Positions 19,001 through 30,300 are shown, counted from the first letter of the stretch. The stretch is DNA of 62,722 nucleotides from Microbulbifer taiwanensis (GCF_014904815.1 NZ_JACZFR010000051.1:1-62722), one strand, 5' to 3'. Made by a program: numbers and translations. The notes: a model not told the origin generated them from the letters alone.

Positions 19001-21592
19001 ATGCTGGAAGCTTCCCGGTGGCGCCGCCTGGCGCTGGCAATCGGACAAATTTCACGCCCCCGCTCACTCGCCATCGGCCTGATCGCCGCGCAGCCGCTGT
19101 GGGCCAATGCGACCGAGCAGGCGACCACCGACGAGTCGTTCACCGGGCTCGAGGAAACCCCCTACCTGTACCTGGACTGGTTGCCCAAATGGCAGCTGAC
19201 CCCGGAGCAGCGCGCCGCCATGCCCGCCGTCTGTTCCGGCGCTTTTGTCGCGCCGCCGCGCAACTATGCGGACGCCCATCTGGCGCCGGATGAGGCCCCC
19301 CTGCGCGCCACCGCCGATGAATCCAAATGGCTCGACGACGGCACCGCCGAGCTGCGCGGCAATGTGCATATCACCCAGGGCTATCGCCAGCTATTTGCCG
19401 ATCAGGTGGATGTGAATCGCAACGAGAGCACGGCCTACCTGCGCGGCGCCATCGAAATGCGCGAGCCCAGCCTGCTGGTGCGCGGCGCCGCGGCGCAGGT
19501 GCACACCGACAGCCGGGCCGCCGCCATCGAGGATGCCACCTATGTGATTCACGACGCCTTTGTACACGGTAGCGCCAGTCACGCAGCCCGCGAGGCCAGC
19601 GGCGAGCTGACCCTGACCCAGGGTAACTACACCCGCTGCGAGCCGGGCGAGGAAATCTGGCGGGTCACCGGCGGCCAGATCACCATCGACAATGTGGAAC
19701 GCCAGGGAGTGGCGCGGGACGTGCGCCTGGAAATCGTCGACGTACCGGTATTCTACTTCCCCTACCTGCGCTTCCCCGTGGGCGATGCGCGCCTGTCCGG
19801 CTTCCTGTTCCCGAGCCTCAGCAACAGCGAAGAGAACGGCTGGGATGTCGCCATCCCCTATTACTGGAACATCGCGCCACAACTGGACGCCACCATAGTG
19901 CCCCGCTATATCCAGTACCGTGGCACTGGCGCGGAAGTGGAAGTGCGCCACCTGAGCCAGTTGTTCAATACCGAAGTGCGCCTAGCCGGCCTGCCGAACG
20001 ACAAGGGCGGCGACGACGAGGACGCACGCGACCTGATCCGGGCCGGCTTTCCCGAGGATCTGGTACTGCCCGCCAAGGGCGAGGACCGCTGGCTGCTAAA
20101 CCTGGAACAGCAGGGCGGCAATGACAGCTTCTGGCGCACCAGTATCGACTACACCAAGGTCAGTGACCCAGACTACTTCCGCGACCTGGACACCGCCAAC
20201 CTGAGCGTGTCCGCCGAGACCAAAGTCAACCAGACGATACAGGGCAGCCTCAGCAGCGAGCACTGGCAGGCGACACTGCGCGGCCAGGACTACCAGTTGC
20301 TGCAAAAAGACAGATTCGACACCTACGCCCAGCTGCCACGCCTGGATGTGGATGGCAACTACCGCTGGGGCGACTGGCTGCTGTCGATGCAGAACGAGGT
20401 TACCAGCTGGGATCACGACGATACCCAGACCATCCGCTTTATCGCTGACACCGCTGATCCCGACAGCGTCACAGAACGCACGCGCAACTTCGTCACCGGC
20501 GAACGCTACCGCCTGGACTACGAACTCTACTGGGACAAGCAGTGGCTGTGGGGCTATGTAAAGCCAGGCCTGGCGGCACGCTACCTGAGCTACCGCCTGG
20601 ATGACCAGTTCCTGAAGCCGGAGAGCAGCGATACACCGGAAGCGTCCGCGGGTCAGTTTACCCTGGATACGGGCCTCTATTTCGAGCGCGACGGCCTCGC
20701 CTTCGGGCGCGACTATGTACAGACGCTGGAACCGCGCCTGTTTGCCCTGGTCAGCAGCGACGCCGACCAGAGCGACTTTATCGATATCAGCCAGAGTCCA
20801 CGGGACGGCGGCAACGACCTGCTGTTCGACACCTCACTGTTCACCTTCAGCTACGACCAGCTGTTCCGCGACAGTCGCTTTACCGGCAACGACCGCATCG
20901 ACGACGCCGACCGGGTGGCGCTGGGCCTGACCACGCGCTTTATCGATCCCGCCAGCGGTCGCGACCTGCTGTCCGCCAGTGTCGGGCAAATCTTCTATTC
21001 CGACGATGCGCGCATCGGCCGCAGCGACTTTATTCAGGACTCCCCGCGCTCCGAATTGGCCGCGCGCCTGGAGAGCCGCCCCATCCAGTCCCTGCGTATC
21101 GGCAGCGAGATCGTCTACGACGAAAGCGAACACAATATCAACCGCGGCAACTTCAGCCTGCGCTACCTGGACGAGGATTTCCGCATCTTCAACCTCGGCT
21201 ATGTCTACCAGCGCAATGACAACGAGCTCATCCTGGCCGATGGTGAGGTGACGGACGAATCCGTCCGCCAGGGCAATGCCTCGGCAGTTTTACCGGTCAA
21301 CGCCCACACCTCTATACTGGCGGGCGCCAACTATGATTTCACCTACAACCGGGAACTGGAATATCTGGTCGGCGTCGAATATGACAGCTGCTGTTACCGC
21401 GCGCGCCTCGTGTGGCGCCGCTCCCTGGACAACGATCTCGCGGATGTTGTGGACCCGGAGGACCTCGAATTCGACCAGGGGGTCTACCTGGAGCTGCAGT
21501 TGAAGGGGCTCGCCGGCCTCGGCACCACCGTCACGCGCATGCTCAGCCAGGGCATTGCCAATTTTGATCAGAGAGAAATACTGAAACAGTGA
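19001..21592 (+). CDS. lptD: LPS-assembly outer membrane protein LptD
   Basis: 863 residues. A signal-type N-terminus is followed by an OstA/LptA-like jellyroll (about 100-240) and a large beta-barrel. It inserts LPS into the outer leaflet together with LptE. The four cysteines used for the long-range disulfides are all present: C78, C213 and the adjacent C797-C798. A 'FPYLRFPVGDARLSGFLFPS' segment marks the barrel entry. surA, which helps fold LptD, follows with the reading frames touching, as in E. coli. Confidence 0.96.
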   Translation: MLEASRWRRLALAIGQISRPRSLAIGLIAAQPLWANATEQATTDESFTGLEETPYLYLDWLPKWQLTPEQRAAMPAVCSGAFVAPPRNYADAHLAPDEAPLRATADESKWLDDGTAELRGNVHITQGYRQLFADQVDVNRNESTAYLRGAIEMREPSLLVRGAAAQVHTDSRAAAIEDATYVIHDAFVHGSASHAAREASGELTLTQGNYTRCEPGEEIWRVTGGQITIDNVERQGVARDVRLEIVDVPVFYFPYLRFPVGDARLSGFLFPSLSNSEENGWDVAIPYYWNIAPQLDATIVPRYIQYRGTGAEVEVRHLSQLFNTEVRLAGLPNDKGGDDEDARDLIRAGFPEDLVLPAKGEDRWLLNLEQQGGNDSFWRTSIDYTKVSDPDYFRDLDTANLSVSAETKVNQTIQGSLSSEHWQATLRGQDYQLLQKDRFDTYAQLPRLDVDGNYRWGDWLLSMQNEVTSWDHDDTQTIRFIADTADPDSVTERTRNFVTGERYRLDYELYWDKQWLWGYVKPGLAARYLSYRLDDQFLKPESSDTPEASAGQFTLDTGLYFERDGLAFGRDYVQTLEPRLFALVSSDADQSDFIDISQSPRDGGNDLLFDTSLFTFSYDQLFRDSRFTGNDRIDDADRVALGLTTRFIDPASGRDLLSASVGQIFYSDDARIGRSDFIQDSPRSELAARLESRPIQSLRIGSEIVYDESEHNINRGNFSLRYLDEDFRIFNLGYVYQRNDNELILADGEVTDESVRQGNASAVLPVNAHTSILAGANYDFTYNRELEYLVGVEYDSCCYRARLVWRRSLDNDLADVVDPEDLEFDQGVYLELQLKGLAGLGTTVTRMLSQGIANFDQREILKQ

Positions 21593-22944
21593 TGAGAATA
21601 ATGAAGATGTTCGCTTCCAAGAGCGGCCAGCTGGCGCTACTGGCAATGTGCGCCCTGTTCGCCAATACCGTTTCGGCCCAGGTACAGACCCTCGATCGGG
21701 TGGTCGCCGTGGTGGACGACGACGTGGTGATGGCCAGCGAACTGCAGCAGCGTATGAGTACCATCATGAACCAGATTCAGGCGCAGCAGGTGCAGGCCCC
21801 GCCGGCCGATATCCTGCAACGCCAGGTGCTGGAACAACTGATTATCGAGCGGCTGCAACTGCAGATGGCCTCGCGCGCCGGCGTCACCGTCTCGGAAGCA
21901 GAGTTGGACCAGGCCATAGCACGGGTGCAGCAGAACGCCGGCGTCAGCCCGGAACAGTTCCGCCAGCGGCTGGCCGCCGACGGCCTGTCGATGAAAACCT
22001 TCCGCCAGCAGATCCGCCAGGAGCTGCTGATCCGCCGTGTCGAGCAGGGCAGCGTCAACCGCCGTATCCAGATCACAGACCAGGATATCGACAACTTCCT
22101 GCGCTCCAAGGAGGGCGAATTCTGGAAGTCACCGCAATACGAATTGGGCCATATCCTGATCCCGGTCAGCTCCAGCGCCCCCAGCGACGAAGTGACCAAG
22201 GCGCGCGAAAAAGCCGAGCAACTCGCCGGACAGTCCCGGGGGGGCGTTGACTTCCGTCGCCTCGCCATCGCCAACTCCGCCGGCCAGAATGCGCTTGCCG
22301 GCGGCGATCTCGGCTGGCGCAAGACAGTGGAGCTGCCGACCCTGTTCGCCGACGCTCTGGACGGTCTCACCGTCGGCGATGTCACCGACCCCTTCCGCAG
22401 TGACGCCGGATTCCACTTGCTGAAGATCCACGCCCAGCGTGGATCTACCGAACAGGTGGTGGAGCAGACCAAGGTGCGCCATATCCTGGTCAAGCCCTCG
22501 GCCATTCTCAGCGACGACGACGCCTACAACAAACTGGTCGAGTTGCGCCAGCAGATTCTCGACGGTGCCGATTTCGGCGAGCTGGCGCGGGAGAACTCCG
22601 AGGATATCGGCACCATGCTCTCCGGCGGCGACCTGGGCTGGTCCATGCCCGGCCAGTTCGTGCCCGAGTTCACCCAGGCCATGGACAATACGCCAGTGGG
22701 CGAGGTGACCATGCCATTCCGCAGCCAGTTCGGCTGGCATATTCTCCAGGTAGAGGGGCGACGCAAGCAGGATATGACCGACCAGTATATCCGCAACCAG
22801 GCCGCCAATCTGTTGCGCAACCGCCGCTACGAGGAAGAGCTGCAGAACTGGCGTCGCGAAATCCGCGACCAGGCCTATGTTGAAATCAAGCTGCCGGATA
22901 TGCCGGAAGAGCCCTCTGAAACCGAAGGTGAAGCACAGCAGTAA
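21592..22944 (+). CDS. surA: Periplasmic chaperone and peptidyl-prolyl isomerase SurA
   Basis: About 450 residues, from the ATG at 21592 sharing a base with the lptD stop; a GTG one codon earlier is possible. A cleavable signal peptide ends near NTVSAQ. An N-terminal chaperone domain precedes two parvulin-type PPIase domains (about 175-275, YELGHILIP; about 285-385, VRHILVKPS). SurA escorts barrel proteins, including LptD, across the periplasm. Confidence 0.96.
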   Translation: MRIMKMFASKSGQLALLAMCALFANTVSAQVQTLDRVVAVVDDDVVMASELQQRMSTIMNQIQAQQVQAPPADILQRQVLEQLIIERLQLQMASRAGVTVSEAELDQAIARVQQNAGVSPEQFRQRLAADGLSMKTFRQQIRQELLIRRVEQGSVNRRIQITDQDIDNFLRSKEGEFWKSPQYELGHILIPVSSSAPSDEVTKAREKAEQLAGQSRGGVDFRRLAIANSAGQNALAGGDLGWRKTVELPTLFADALDGLTVGDVTDPFRSDAGFHLLKIHAQRGSTEQVVEQTKVRHILVKPSAILSDDDAYNKLVELRQQILDGADFGELARENSEDIGTMLSGGDLGWSMPGQFVPEFTQAMDNTPVGEVTMPFRSQFGWHILQVEGRRKQDMTDQYIRNQAANLLRNRRYEEELQNWRREIRDQAYVEIKLPDMPEEPSETEGEAQQ

Positions 22945-22953
22945 TTCCGCCCA

Positions 22954-22993
22954 GTAGGAGCGGCGGGGCGGCCGTCCGCCCATGGCCGCGATC
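22954..22993. repeat. gtaggagcggc REP palindrome, copy 1
   Basis: Lies in the surA-pdxA gap. It contains gtaggagcggcggggcgg and gcccatggccgcgatc. The inverted counterpart at 40966-41008 matches over most of its length, and a third element occupies the end of the window (62649-62722). Confidence 0.7.
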
Positions 22994-23060
22994 AGGGATG
23001 GGACAGGCAAATGCCGGGCACCCGTTGCCCGGTATTTTTATTGATTGGACCGGCGAAAAC

Positions 23061-24047
<987 letters not shown>

Positions 24048-24074
24048 ACCTCTTTTCAACGTACAGATTTATTG

Positions 24075-24884
24075 ATGGATAACTTTTTCCAACACAAGGC
24101 GCGCAAGCGCTTCGGCCAGAACTTCCTCGTCGATGAGAATATTATCGAGCGTATAGTGCGCGCCGTGGCGCCCAAGGAAACCGACAAGCTGGTGGAAATC
24201 GGCCCCGGCCAGGGGGCCATCACCCAACTTTTATTGCAGCGCTGCCCGTCGCTCACTGCAGTGGAACTGGACCGCGACCTGATACCGCTACTGCAATTCA
24301 AATTCCGCGACTATCCGGAATTCAGCATTATCGAAAAGGACGCGCTCAAATTCGACTTCGGCACTCTCTCCGAAGAGGCCGGCGGCAGGCCGCTGCGCAT
24401 TGTTGGCAACCTGCCCTACAACATTTCCACACCGCTGCTGTTTCACCTGCTCAGTTTCAGGGGCAAGGTGCAGGACATGCACTTTATGCTGCAGAAAGAA
24501 GTGGTGGACAGACTCAGTGCCACCCCGGGCAACAAGTCCTATGGCCGCCTCAGCGTGATGGTGCAGTACCACTGCCGCGTACAGGGACTCTTCCCGGTAC
24601 CGCCGCAGTCCTTCCGCCCGGCGCCCAAGGTGGAATCCGCCATAGTGCGCCTGATCCCCCACGCCAGCCCACCCCACCCGGCCCAGGATGAGGCGCTGTT
24701 GGAACGCATCGTCAATGTCGCCTTCCAGCAGCGGCGCAAGACACTGCGCAATGCCATCAAACCCCTGTATCCTGACCTCGATACCGACCGGTTGCCGGTG
24801 GACGCAGGGCGGCGACCGGAAACTTTCAGCGTGCAGGAATTCGTGCAGCTGGCAAACTACTGCGCTGAGCTCGAAAAAAAGTAA
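24075..24884 (+). CDS. rsmA: 16S rRNA dimethyladenosine methyltransferase
   Basis: Also called KsgA; dimethylates two adjacent adenosines near the 16S 3' end in late 30S assembly. 269 residues from the ATG at 24075. RKRFGQNFLVDENIIERI, the SAM loop EIGPGQGAITQLLL, and the catalytic NLPYNISTPLLFHLL are present, as is the VQYHCRVQ segment. apaH follows directly; the apaG gene commonly found between them is missing. Confidence 0.97.
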   Translation: MDNFFQHKARKRFGQNFLVDENIIERIVRAVAPKETDKLVEIGPGQGAITQLLLQRCPSLTAVELDRDLIPLLQFKFRDYPEFSIIEKDALKFDFGTLSEEAGGRPLRIVGNLPYNISTPLLFHLLSFRGKVQDMHFMLQKEVVDRLSATPGNKSYGRLSVMVQYHCRVQGLFPVPPQSFRPAPKVESAIVRLIPHASPPHPAQDEALLERIVNVAFQQRRKTLRNAIKPLYPDLDTDRLPVDAGRRPETFSVQEFVQLANYCAELEKK

Positions 24885-24907
24885 CGGAAAAGATTCGGGG
24901 TTGTGTT

Positions 24908-25720
24908 TTGGCCACCTACGCCATCGGCGATATACAGGGCTGTTTTGAGCCGCTGCAGCGACTGCTGAAAAAAATCCATTTCCGCCCCGACCGCGACAAG
25001 CTGTGGCTGGCCGGCGATATGGTGCACCGCGGCCACGACAGCCTCGGCACACTGCGCTTTCTGTACGAGCACCGACACCAGGTCACCGCGGTGCTGGGCA
25101 ACCACGACCTGCACCTGCTGGCGCTGGCCCACGGCGCCAAGCGCCTCACCGATCACGAGCACGACCTGGCAAAAGTACTGCGCGCCAAGGACGCCGACAA
25201 ACTGCTGAGCTGGCTGCAGGGACTGCCGCTGGTGGTGCACAAGAAAGGTTTCACCATGGTGCACGCCGGCATACCGCCGATCTGGAGCATCACCAAGGCG
25301 CTGGAATTGTCCCGCGAAATGCACCATGCCCTGGCCGACGACGCCCTGGCCAAGGCCTTCTTCTACGGCATGTACGGCAACGAGCCCCACTGCTGGAGCG
25401 ACCACCTGCTCGGCATCGAGCGGCTGCGCTCCATCACCAACTATTTCACCCGCATGCGCTTCTGCAAGGCCGATGGCACCCTCGACCTGGTCACCAAACG
25501 CGGCCCCCAGGCCGAGCACGGCGACTACAGACCCTGGTTCAGCTTCCCCGACAGAAAGACCAGGAACGACAAGATCATCTTCGGCCACTGGGCGGCGCTG
25601 GAAGGCAGGGCCGATACAAAAAATGTCTATGCGCTGGATACCGGCTGCGTCTGGGGCGGCTACCTGACTGCGATGAGGCTCAGTGACGAAGAGTTTTTCT
25701 GTGCAGACTGCAGTCTCTAG
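24908..25720 (+). CDS. apaH: Bis(5'-nucleosyl)-tetraphosphatase, symmetrical
   Basis: Hydrolyses Ap4A to 2 ADP and also removes Np4 caps from RNA. 270 residues, calcineurin-like metallophosphatase: GDIQGCFEPL, GDMVHRG (GDxxxRG motif), GNHDLHLLAL and HAGIPPIW are the metal ligands. TTG is the only reasonable start. Gene order pdxA-rsmA-apaH is conserved apart from the absent apaG. A link with NAD metabolism elsewhere in the window (removal of NAD or Np4 caps) is only thematic. Confidence 0.94.
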   Translation: MATYAIGDIQGCFEPLQRLLKKIHFRPDRDKLWLAGDMVHRGHDSLGTLRFLYEHRHQVTAVLGNHDLHLLALAHGAKRLTDHEHDLAKVLRAKDADKLLSWLQGLPLVVHKKGFTMVHAGIPPIWSITKALELSREMHHALADDALAKAFFYGMYGNEPHCWSDHLLGIERLRSITNYFTRMRFCKADGTLDLVTKRGPQAEHGDYRPWFSFPDRKTRNDKIIFGHWAALEGRADTKNVYALDTGCVWGGYLTAMRLSDEEFFCADCSL

Positions 25721-25815
25721 GGGCTGCTCACACTAAATTCGATGGCCGCGACCATTTGGCCTTCCTCGACTGTACGCTTTGAATTACGAATCCAGTACTC
25801 GCATAAAGGCGTGAC

Positions 25816-26928
25816 TTGCGATCCAATGGTTTCAGACTGATCCTCACCGGCGACGTAATGACCGGCCGCGGCATTGACCAGGTACTGTCCTGCGCCGGCA
25901 ACCCGCAGATCCATGAATCCCATATGCGCTCCGCCAAGGGCTATATCGCACTCGCGGAGGAGCGCAATGGCGGCATTCCGCTACCCGTGCCATATGACTA
26001 TTTGTGGGGCGAGGCGCTCGGGGCCATGGCTGCGCGCGAGGCGGATTGCAGGATCATCAATCTGGAAACCGCCGTGACCCGCTGCGACGATTTCTGGCCC
26101 GGCAAGGGCATCAACTATCGCATGCACCCGGGCAATATGCCGGCCATTACCGCCGCGCAGATAGACATATGCAGCCTGGCCAACAACCATGTACTGGACT
26201 GGGGTTACGCTGGATTGCAGGAGACACTGCTCAGCCTGCGGCAGGCGGGACTGGAAGTTGCCGGTGCGGGAATAGATGCCGACTCCGCCGCGGCGCCGGC
26301 GGTAGCAAATCTCGGAGAGAAACGGCTGCTGGTGTTCGCCTGCGGTCACTACAGCAGCGGCATTCCAGAGGAGTGGGCGGCGACAGAGAATAGAGCCGGA
26401 GTCAATTTTATTGGCAACCTGTCCGCTGAAACCGCGCAAGGCCTGGCGCAGCAGATAGACGTCTATCGGCAGTCCGGGGACCTGGTCATTGTCTCCATCC
26501 ACTGGGGCGGCAACTGGGGCTACCGCATCGCGCCCCAACAACGGGTATTCGCCCATAGGCTGATCGACGCCGGCGTGGACCTGGTGCACGGCCACTCCTC
26601 CCACCACCCCATCGGCATAGAGGTCTATCAGCAGCGGGCGATTCTCTACGGCTGCGGGGATCTGATCAACGACTATGAGGGCATCAGCAGTGGCCATGAA
26701 AAGTACCGCTCGCACCTGCGCCCGCTCTACTGCGTGGACCTGGACAGAGAAAGCGGCGCCCTGCGACGGCTGGAGGTGATTCCGTTCGAGATGCGTCGCT
26801 TCCGCTTGCAGACGCCGGCAAACGATGACCGCGACTGGCTGCTCGGCACCCTGGACCGCGAGTGCCGCCCGTTGGGGGCGACGTTGCGACTGTCAGATAG
26901 AGGGGAGTCGTTCCTTTTGCACTGGTAG
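25816..26928 (+). CDS. CapA-family (PGA_cap) metallophosphatase-like protein
   Basis: 370 residues of the CapA/PgsA fold: an N-terminal LTGDVMTGRGIDQ, the NLETAVT strand, SLANNHVLDWGYAGL, the SIHWGGNWG metal-ligand segment and HGHSSHHP. There is no signal peptide, unlike classical CapA of poly-gamma-glutamate capsule systems, and no other capsule gene is near, so a cytoplasmic phosphoesterase-type role is likely but undefined. The TTG at 25816 is needed to include the first conserved strand. Confidence 0.8.
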   Translation: MRSNGFRLILTGDVMTGRGIDQVLSCAGNPQIHESHMRSAKGYIALAEERNGGIPLPVPYDYLWGEALGAMAAREADCRIINLETAVTRCDDFWPGKGINYRMHPGNMPAITAAQIDICSLANNHVLDWGYAGLQETLLSLRQAGLEVAGAGIDADSAAAPAVANLGEKRLLVFACGHYSSGIPEEWAATENRAGVNFIGNLSAETAQGLAQQIDVYRQSGDLVIVSIHWGGNWGYRIAPQQRVFAHRLIDAGVDLVHGHSSHHPIGIEVYQQRAILYGCGDLINDYEGISSGHEKYRSHLRPLYCVDLDRESGALRRLEVIPFEMRRFRLQTPANDDRDWLLGTLDRECRPLGATLRLSDRGESFLLHW

Positions 26929-26934
26929 CCCAGC

Positions 26935-26964
26935 GTGCCCGTCAAGACCGTGGACGATGGGCAC
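26935..26964. terminator. Hairpin between convergent CapA-family gene and galE
   Basis: Stem gtgcccgtc (26935-26943) / gatgggcac (26956-26964), one G-U pair, 12-base loop. It fills the 59-bp gap of two convergent genes, so it may serve both directions. No strong T tract on either side. Confidence 0.5.
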
Positions 26965-26987
26965 GTCGCTGCGCTCCTTTGACCTTC

Positions 26988-28013
26988 CTATGAGGCGTAG
27001 CCATTCGGATTCTGCGACTGCCAGCGCCAGGTATCTGCGACCATTCGCTCCAGGTCGAATTCGGCCCTCCAGCCCAATTCCTTCGCCGCCAGTGCCGGGT
27101 CGGCATAGCAGGCAGCGATATCGCCGGGCCGGCGCGGGACTATCTGGTAGGGAACCTCGCGGCCGCTGACCCGCTCGAAGGCGCGCACTATTTCCAGCAC
27201 CGAACTGCCACGGCCGGTGCCCAGGTTGTGGGTGTAACAGCCCTCCGGCGTCTCCTTGCGGCGCAGCATTTCCAGTGCCGCCAGGTGACCGCGGGCCAGG
27301 TCGACCACGTGGATATAGTCTCGCACGCCAGTACCGTCGACGGTATCGTAGTCATCGCCGAACACCTGCAGCTGCGGCAGGCGCCCCACCGCCACCTGGG
27401 CCACATAGGGCAGCAGGTTGTTGGGGATACCGCGCGGGTCCTCGCCGATGGTGCCACTCTCGTGGGCACCGATCGGATTGAAGTAGCGCAGCAGGCTGAC
27501 CTTCCACTGACTCTGCGGCGCCGCACTGAGATCCCGCAGCATGTCTTCCACCATCAATTTGCTGGCACCGTAGGGGTTGGTGGCCCCGGTGGGGAAGTTT
27601 TCGCGAATGGGTACGCTGGCCGGGTCACCGTAGACGGTGGCCGAGGAGCTGAAGATCAGCTGGCGCACGCCGAACTCCTCCATCACCTGGCACAGGGTCA
27701 GGGTACCGGCAACATTGTTCTGGTAATAGCGCAGCGGCTGCGCCACAGATTCACCCACCGCCTTCAGGCCGGCAAAATGAATTACCGCATCGATGGAATA
27801 GCGGGAAAAAATTTCGTGCAGCCCGGCGGCATCGCCAATATCGACCCTGTGGAAAGGCACCTGGCGCCCGGCGATGGCCTCAACCCGGTGCAGGGAGGCT
27901 TCGCTACTGTTGGACAGGTTGTCCACCACCACCGGATCCCAGCCCGCGGCGAGCAATTCGACACACGTATGACTGCCGATATAACCGGCGCCGCCGGTAA
28001 CCAGGATCGCCAT
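26988..28013 (-). CDS. galE: UDP-glucose 4-epimerase
   Basis: Interconverts UDP-glucose and UDP-galactose for surface polysaccharides or galactose use. 341 residues of the extended SDR type: NAD-binding GGAGYIGSHTCVEL, DNLSNS, the FAGLKAVGES segment, the catalytic Ser-Ser-Ala-Thr-Val-Tyr strand with YGASK (Tyr-x-x-x-Lys), and YIHVVDLARGH. It stands alone here, divergent from prkA. Confidence 0.96.
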   Translation of the reverse strand: MAILVTGGAGYIGSHTCVELLAAGWDPVVVDNLSNSSEASLHRVEAIAGRQVPFHRVDIGDAAGLHEIFSRYSIDAVIHFAGLKAVGESVAQPLRYYQNNVAGTLTLCQVMEEFGVRQLIFSSSATVYGDPASVPIRENFPTGATNPYGASKLMVEDMLRDLSAAPQSQWKVSLLRYFNPIGAHESGTIGEDPRGIPNNLLPYVAQVAVGRLPQLQVFGDDYDTVDGTGVRDYIHVVDLARGHLAALEMLRRKETPEGCYTHNLGTGRGSSVLEIVRAFERVSGREVPYQIVPRRPGDIAACYADPALAAKELGWRAEFDLERMVADTWRWQSQNPNGYAS

Positions 28014-28377
28014 AACGACTTCCTCTAATCACATTGAGTTCTCAAGAAGGTGCCTAGTAGAGCGCAAAACTGCCGTCAGATTCAACCTATGTTGGCGGCG
28101 TTTCGCCGCCGCCGTTACACGGAAGACTATGCTGGAAGTGCAGGAAGTCATTTCGCCTTTGCTTCCGCGCGGCGGTGAGCTATCACTGCCACTGGTAATA
28201 AAGATAGTGTTTTGCGCCCAAGCGCATCCCAGAAACGCTAAGCCACCGAGAAGGCTTAGCGTCCAGGCCACAGCCCATCGGGTTAGACGCACTTTTGACG
28301 CAGTAGGCTGTGCATTCATCCAGCGCGACTGGCAGGACGCCGAACGCTGTCCGACACGCTACAGGGAGCCGTACATC
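28014..28377. promoter_or_regulatory. Divergent galE / prkA region with hairpins
   Basis: 364 bp. It holds a short hairpin ggcggcg/cgccgcc (about 28092-28108) and a perfect 10-bp inverted repeat acgctaagcc/ggcttagcgt near 28233-28262. A 96-codon frame on the minus strand (28319-28029) begins with a hydrophobic segment resembling a signal peptide but has no ribosome site; it is not called as a gene. The prkA ribosome site aggga lies about 10 bp before its ATG. Confidence 0.4.
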
Positions 28378-30300
28378 ATGACGATTTTCAATCACTACCT
28401 GGAGAGGTACGAATCCATCCAGGATGAAGAGCTCAGCATTCAGGAATACCTGGAGCTGTGCAGGACCGACCGCAGTGCCTACGCCTCCCCGGCCGAGCGC
28501 ATGCTGATGGCCATTGGCGAGGCGGAGCTGGTGGATACTTCCCGCGACCCGCGCCTGTCGCGCATCTTTTCCAACAAGGTGATCAAGCGCTACGAGGCCT
28601 TCAGCGAATTTTACGGCATGGAGGAGGCGATTGAGCAGATCGTCTCCTTCTTCCGCCACGCGGCCCAGGGACTGGAGGAAAAGAAACAGATTCTCTATCT
28701 GCTGGGACCGGTGGGCGGCGGCAAGTCCTCTCTTGCCGAGCGACTCAAGGCGCTGATGGAAGAAGTCCCCATCTATGCCATCAAGGGTTCGCCGGTATTC
28801 GAGTCTCCCCTCAGCTTGTTCTCACCGAATGAGGACGGCCAGATACTCGAAGAGGACTACGGCATAGCACGGCGCTATGTGAATACGATCATGTCGCCCT
28901 GGGCAGTGAAGCGACTGCATGAATACAAAGGCGATATCAGCAAGTTCCGCGTGGTGAAAATCCGTCCGTCGATTCTCGACCAGGTAGCCATCTCCAAGAC
29001 GGAGCCGGGCGACGAAAACAACCAGGATATCTCCTCCCTGGTGGGCAAGATCGATATCCGCAAGCTGGAGGATTTTCCACAGAACGATCCGGATGCCTAC
29101 AGTTTCTCCGGCAGCCTGTGCCGCGCCAACCAGGGGCTGATGGAATTTGTGGAGATGTTCAAGGCGCCGATCAAGGTACTGCACCCGCTGCTGACCGCCA
29201 CCCAGGAGGGCAACTACAACAGCACCGAAGGCCTTGGGTCGATACCGTTCAACGGTACCATTCTTGCCCACTCCAACGAGTCCGAGTGGCAGTCCTTCCG
29301 CAACAACCGCAATAACGAAGCTTTCCTCGATCGTATCTATATCGTCAAGGTCCCCTACTGTGTGCGGGTGCAGGAGGAAATCAAGATTTACGGCAAGCTG
29401 CTGGAAAACAGCTCCCTGAGCAAAGCCCCCTGCGCGCCGGACACACTGCGTATGCTGGCACAGTTCTCGGTGCTGTCCCGGGTCAAGAACCCGGAAAATT
29501 CCAGTCTCTACTCGAAGATGCGTATCTACGACGGTGAGAACCTGAAGGATACGGATCCAAAGGCCAAGACCATCCAGGAGTACAGGGACAACGCCGGCGT
29601 CGACGAGGGCATGAACGGTCTCTCCACACGCTTTGCATTCAAGATACTGTCCAAGGTGTTCAATTTCGACGCCACCGAAGTGGCGGCCAATCCGGTGCAC
29701 TTGCTCTACGTCCTCGAGCAGCAGATAGAGCAGGAACAGTTCCCGCCGGAGGTCCAGGAAAACTACCTGGGCTTTATCAAGGAATACCTGGCGCCGCGCT
29801 ATGTTGAGTTTATTGGCAAGGAAATTCAGACCGCCTACCTCGAATCCTATGCCGAGTACGGCCAGAACCTGTTCGATCGCTATGTTACCTATGCCGATTT
29901 CTGGATCCAGGACCAGGAATACCGTGACCCGGAGACCGGCGAGATACTCGATCGCGGCGCACTGAACGAGGAGCTGGAAAAGACTGAGAAACCCGCCGGC
30001 ATTTCCAACCCGAAGGATTTCCGCAATGAGATAGTCAACTTCGTACTGCGCGCCCGCGCCAACAACCAGGGCAAGAACCCCGACTGGCGCTCCTACGAAA
30101 AACTGCGCGCGGTGATCGAGAAGAAGATGTTCTCCAATACCGAGGACCTGCTGCCGGTGATCTCCTTCAACACCAAGGCCTCTGCAGACGACAAGAAGAA
30201 ACATGCCGATTTTGTCGCCCGAATGGTGGAGCGGGGGTATACGGAGAAACAGGTGCGCCTGCTTTCGGAGTGGTATCTGCGGGTGCGCAAGTCGCAATAG
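28378..30300 (+). CDS. prkA: PrkA/YeaG-family serine protein kinase
   Basis: 640 residues from the ATG at 28378 (MTIFNHYLERYESIQDEELS), close to E. coli YeaG (644). An AAA-type ATPase domain with Walker A LGPVGGGKSSLAE lies near residues 105-120, and the C-terminal PrkA kinase-like domain follows. YeaG with YeaH is expressed under nitrogen starvation and stationary phase in enterics. It is first of the prkA-yeaH-spoVR set. Upstream in-frame ATGs are rejected because the conserved N-terminus starts here. Confidence 0.95.
   Translation: MTIFNHYLERYESIQDEELSIQEYLELCRTDRSAYASPAERMLMAIGEAELVDTSRDPRLSRIFSNKVIKRYEAFSEFYGMEEAIEQIVSFFRHAAQGLEEKKQILYLLGPVGGGKSSLAERLKALMEEVPIYAIKGSPVFESPLSLFSPNEDGQILEEDYGIARRYVNTIMSPWAVKRLHEYKGDISKFRVVKIRPSILDQVAISKTEPGDENNQDISSLVGKIDIRKLEDFPQNDPDAYSFSGSLCRANQGLMEFVEMFKAPIKVLHPLLTATQEGNYNSTEGLGSIPFNGTILAHSNESEWQSFRNNRNNEAFLDRIYIVKVPYCVRVQEEIKIYGKLLENSSLSKAPCAPDTLRMLAQFSVLSRVKNPENSSLYSKMRIYDGENLKDTDPKAKTIQEYRDNAGVDEGMNGLSTRFAFKILSKVFNFDATEVAANPVHLLYVLEQQIEQEQFPPEVQENYLGFIKEYLAPRYVEFIGKEIQTAYLESYAEYGQNLFDRYVTYADFWIQDQEYRDPETGEILDRGALNEELEKTEKPAGISNPKDFRNEIVNFVLRARANNQGKNPDWRSYEKLRAVIEKKMFSNTEDLLPVISFNTKASADDKKKHADFVARMVERGYTEKQVRLLSEWYLRVRKSQ

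Noticed and set aside
28029..28319. 96-codon minus-strand frame with a hydrophobic N-terminus in the galE-prkA gap
   Set aside because: No ribosome site, the tail is low in structure, and the sequence coincides with hairpins; not supportable as a gene.
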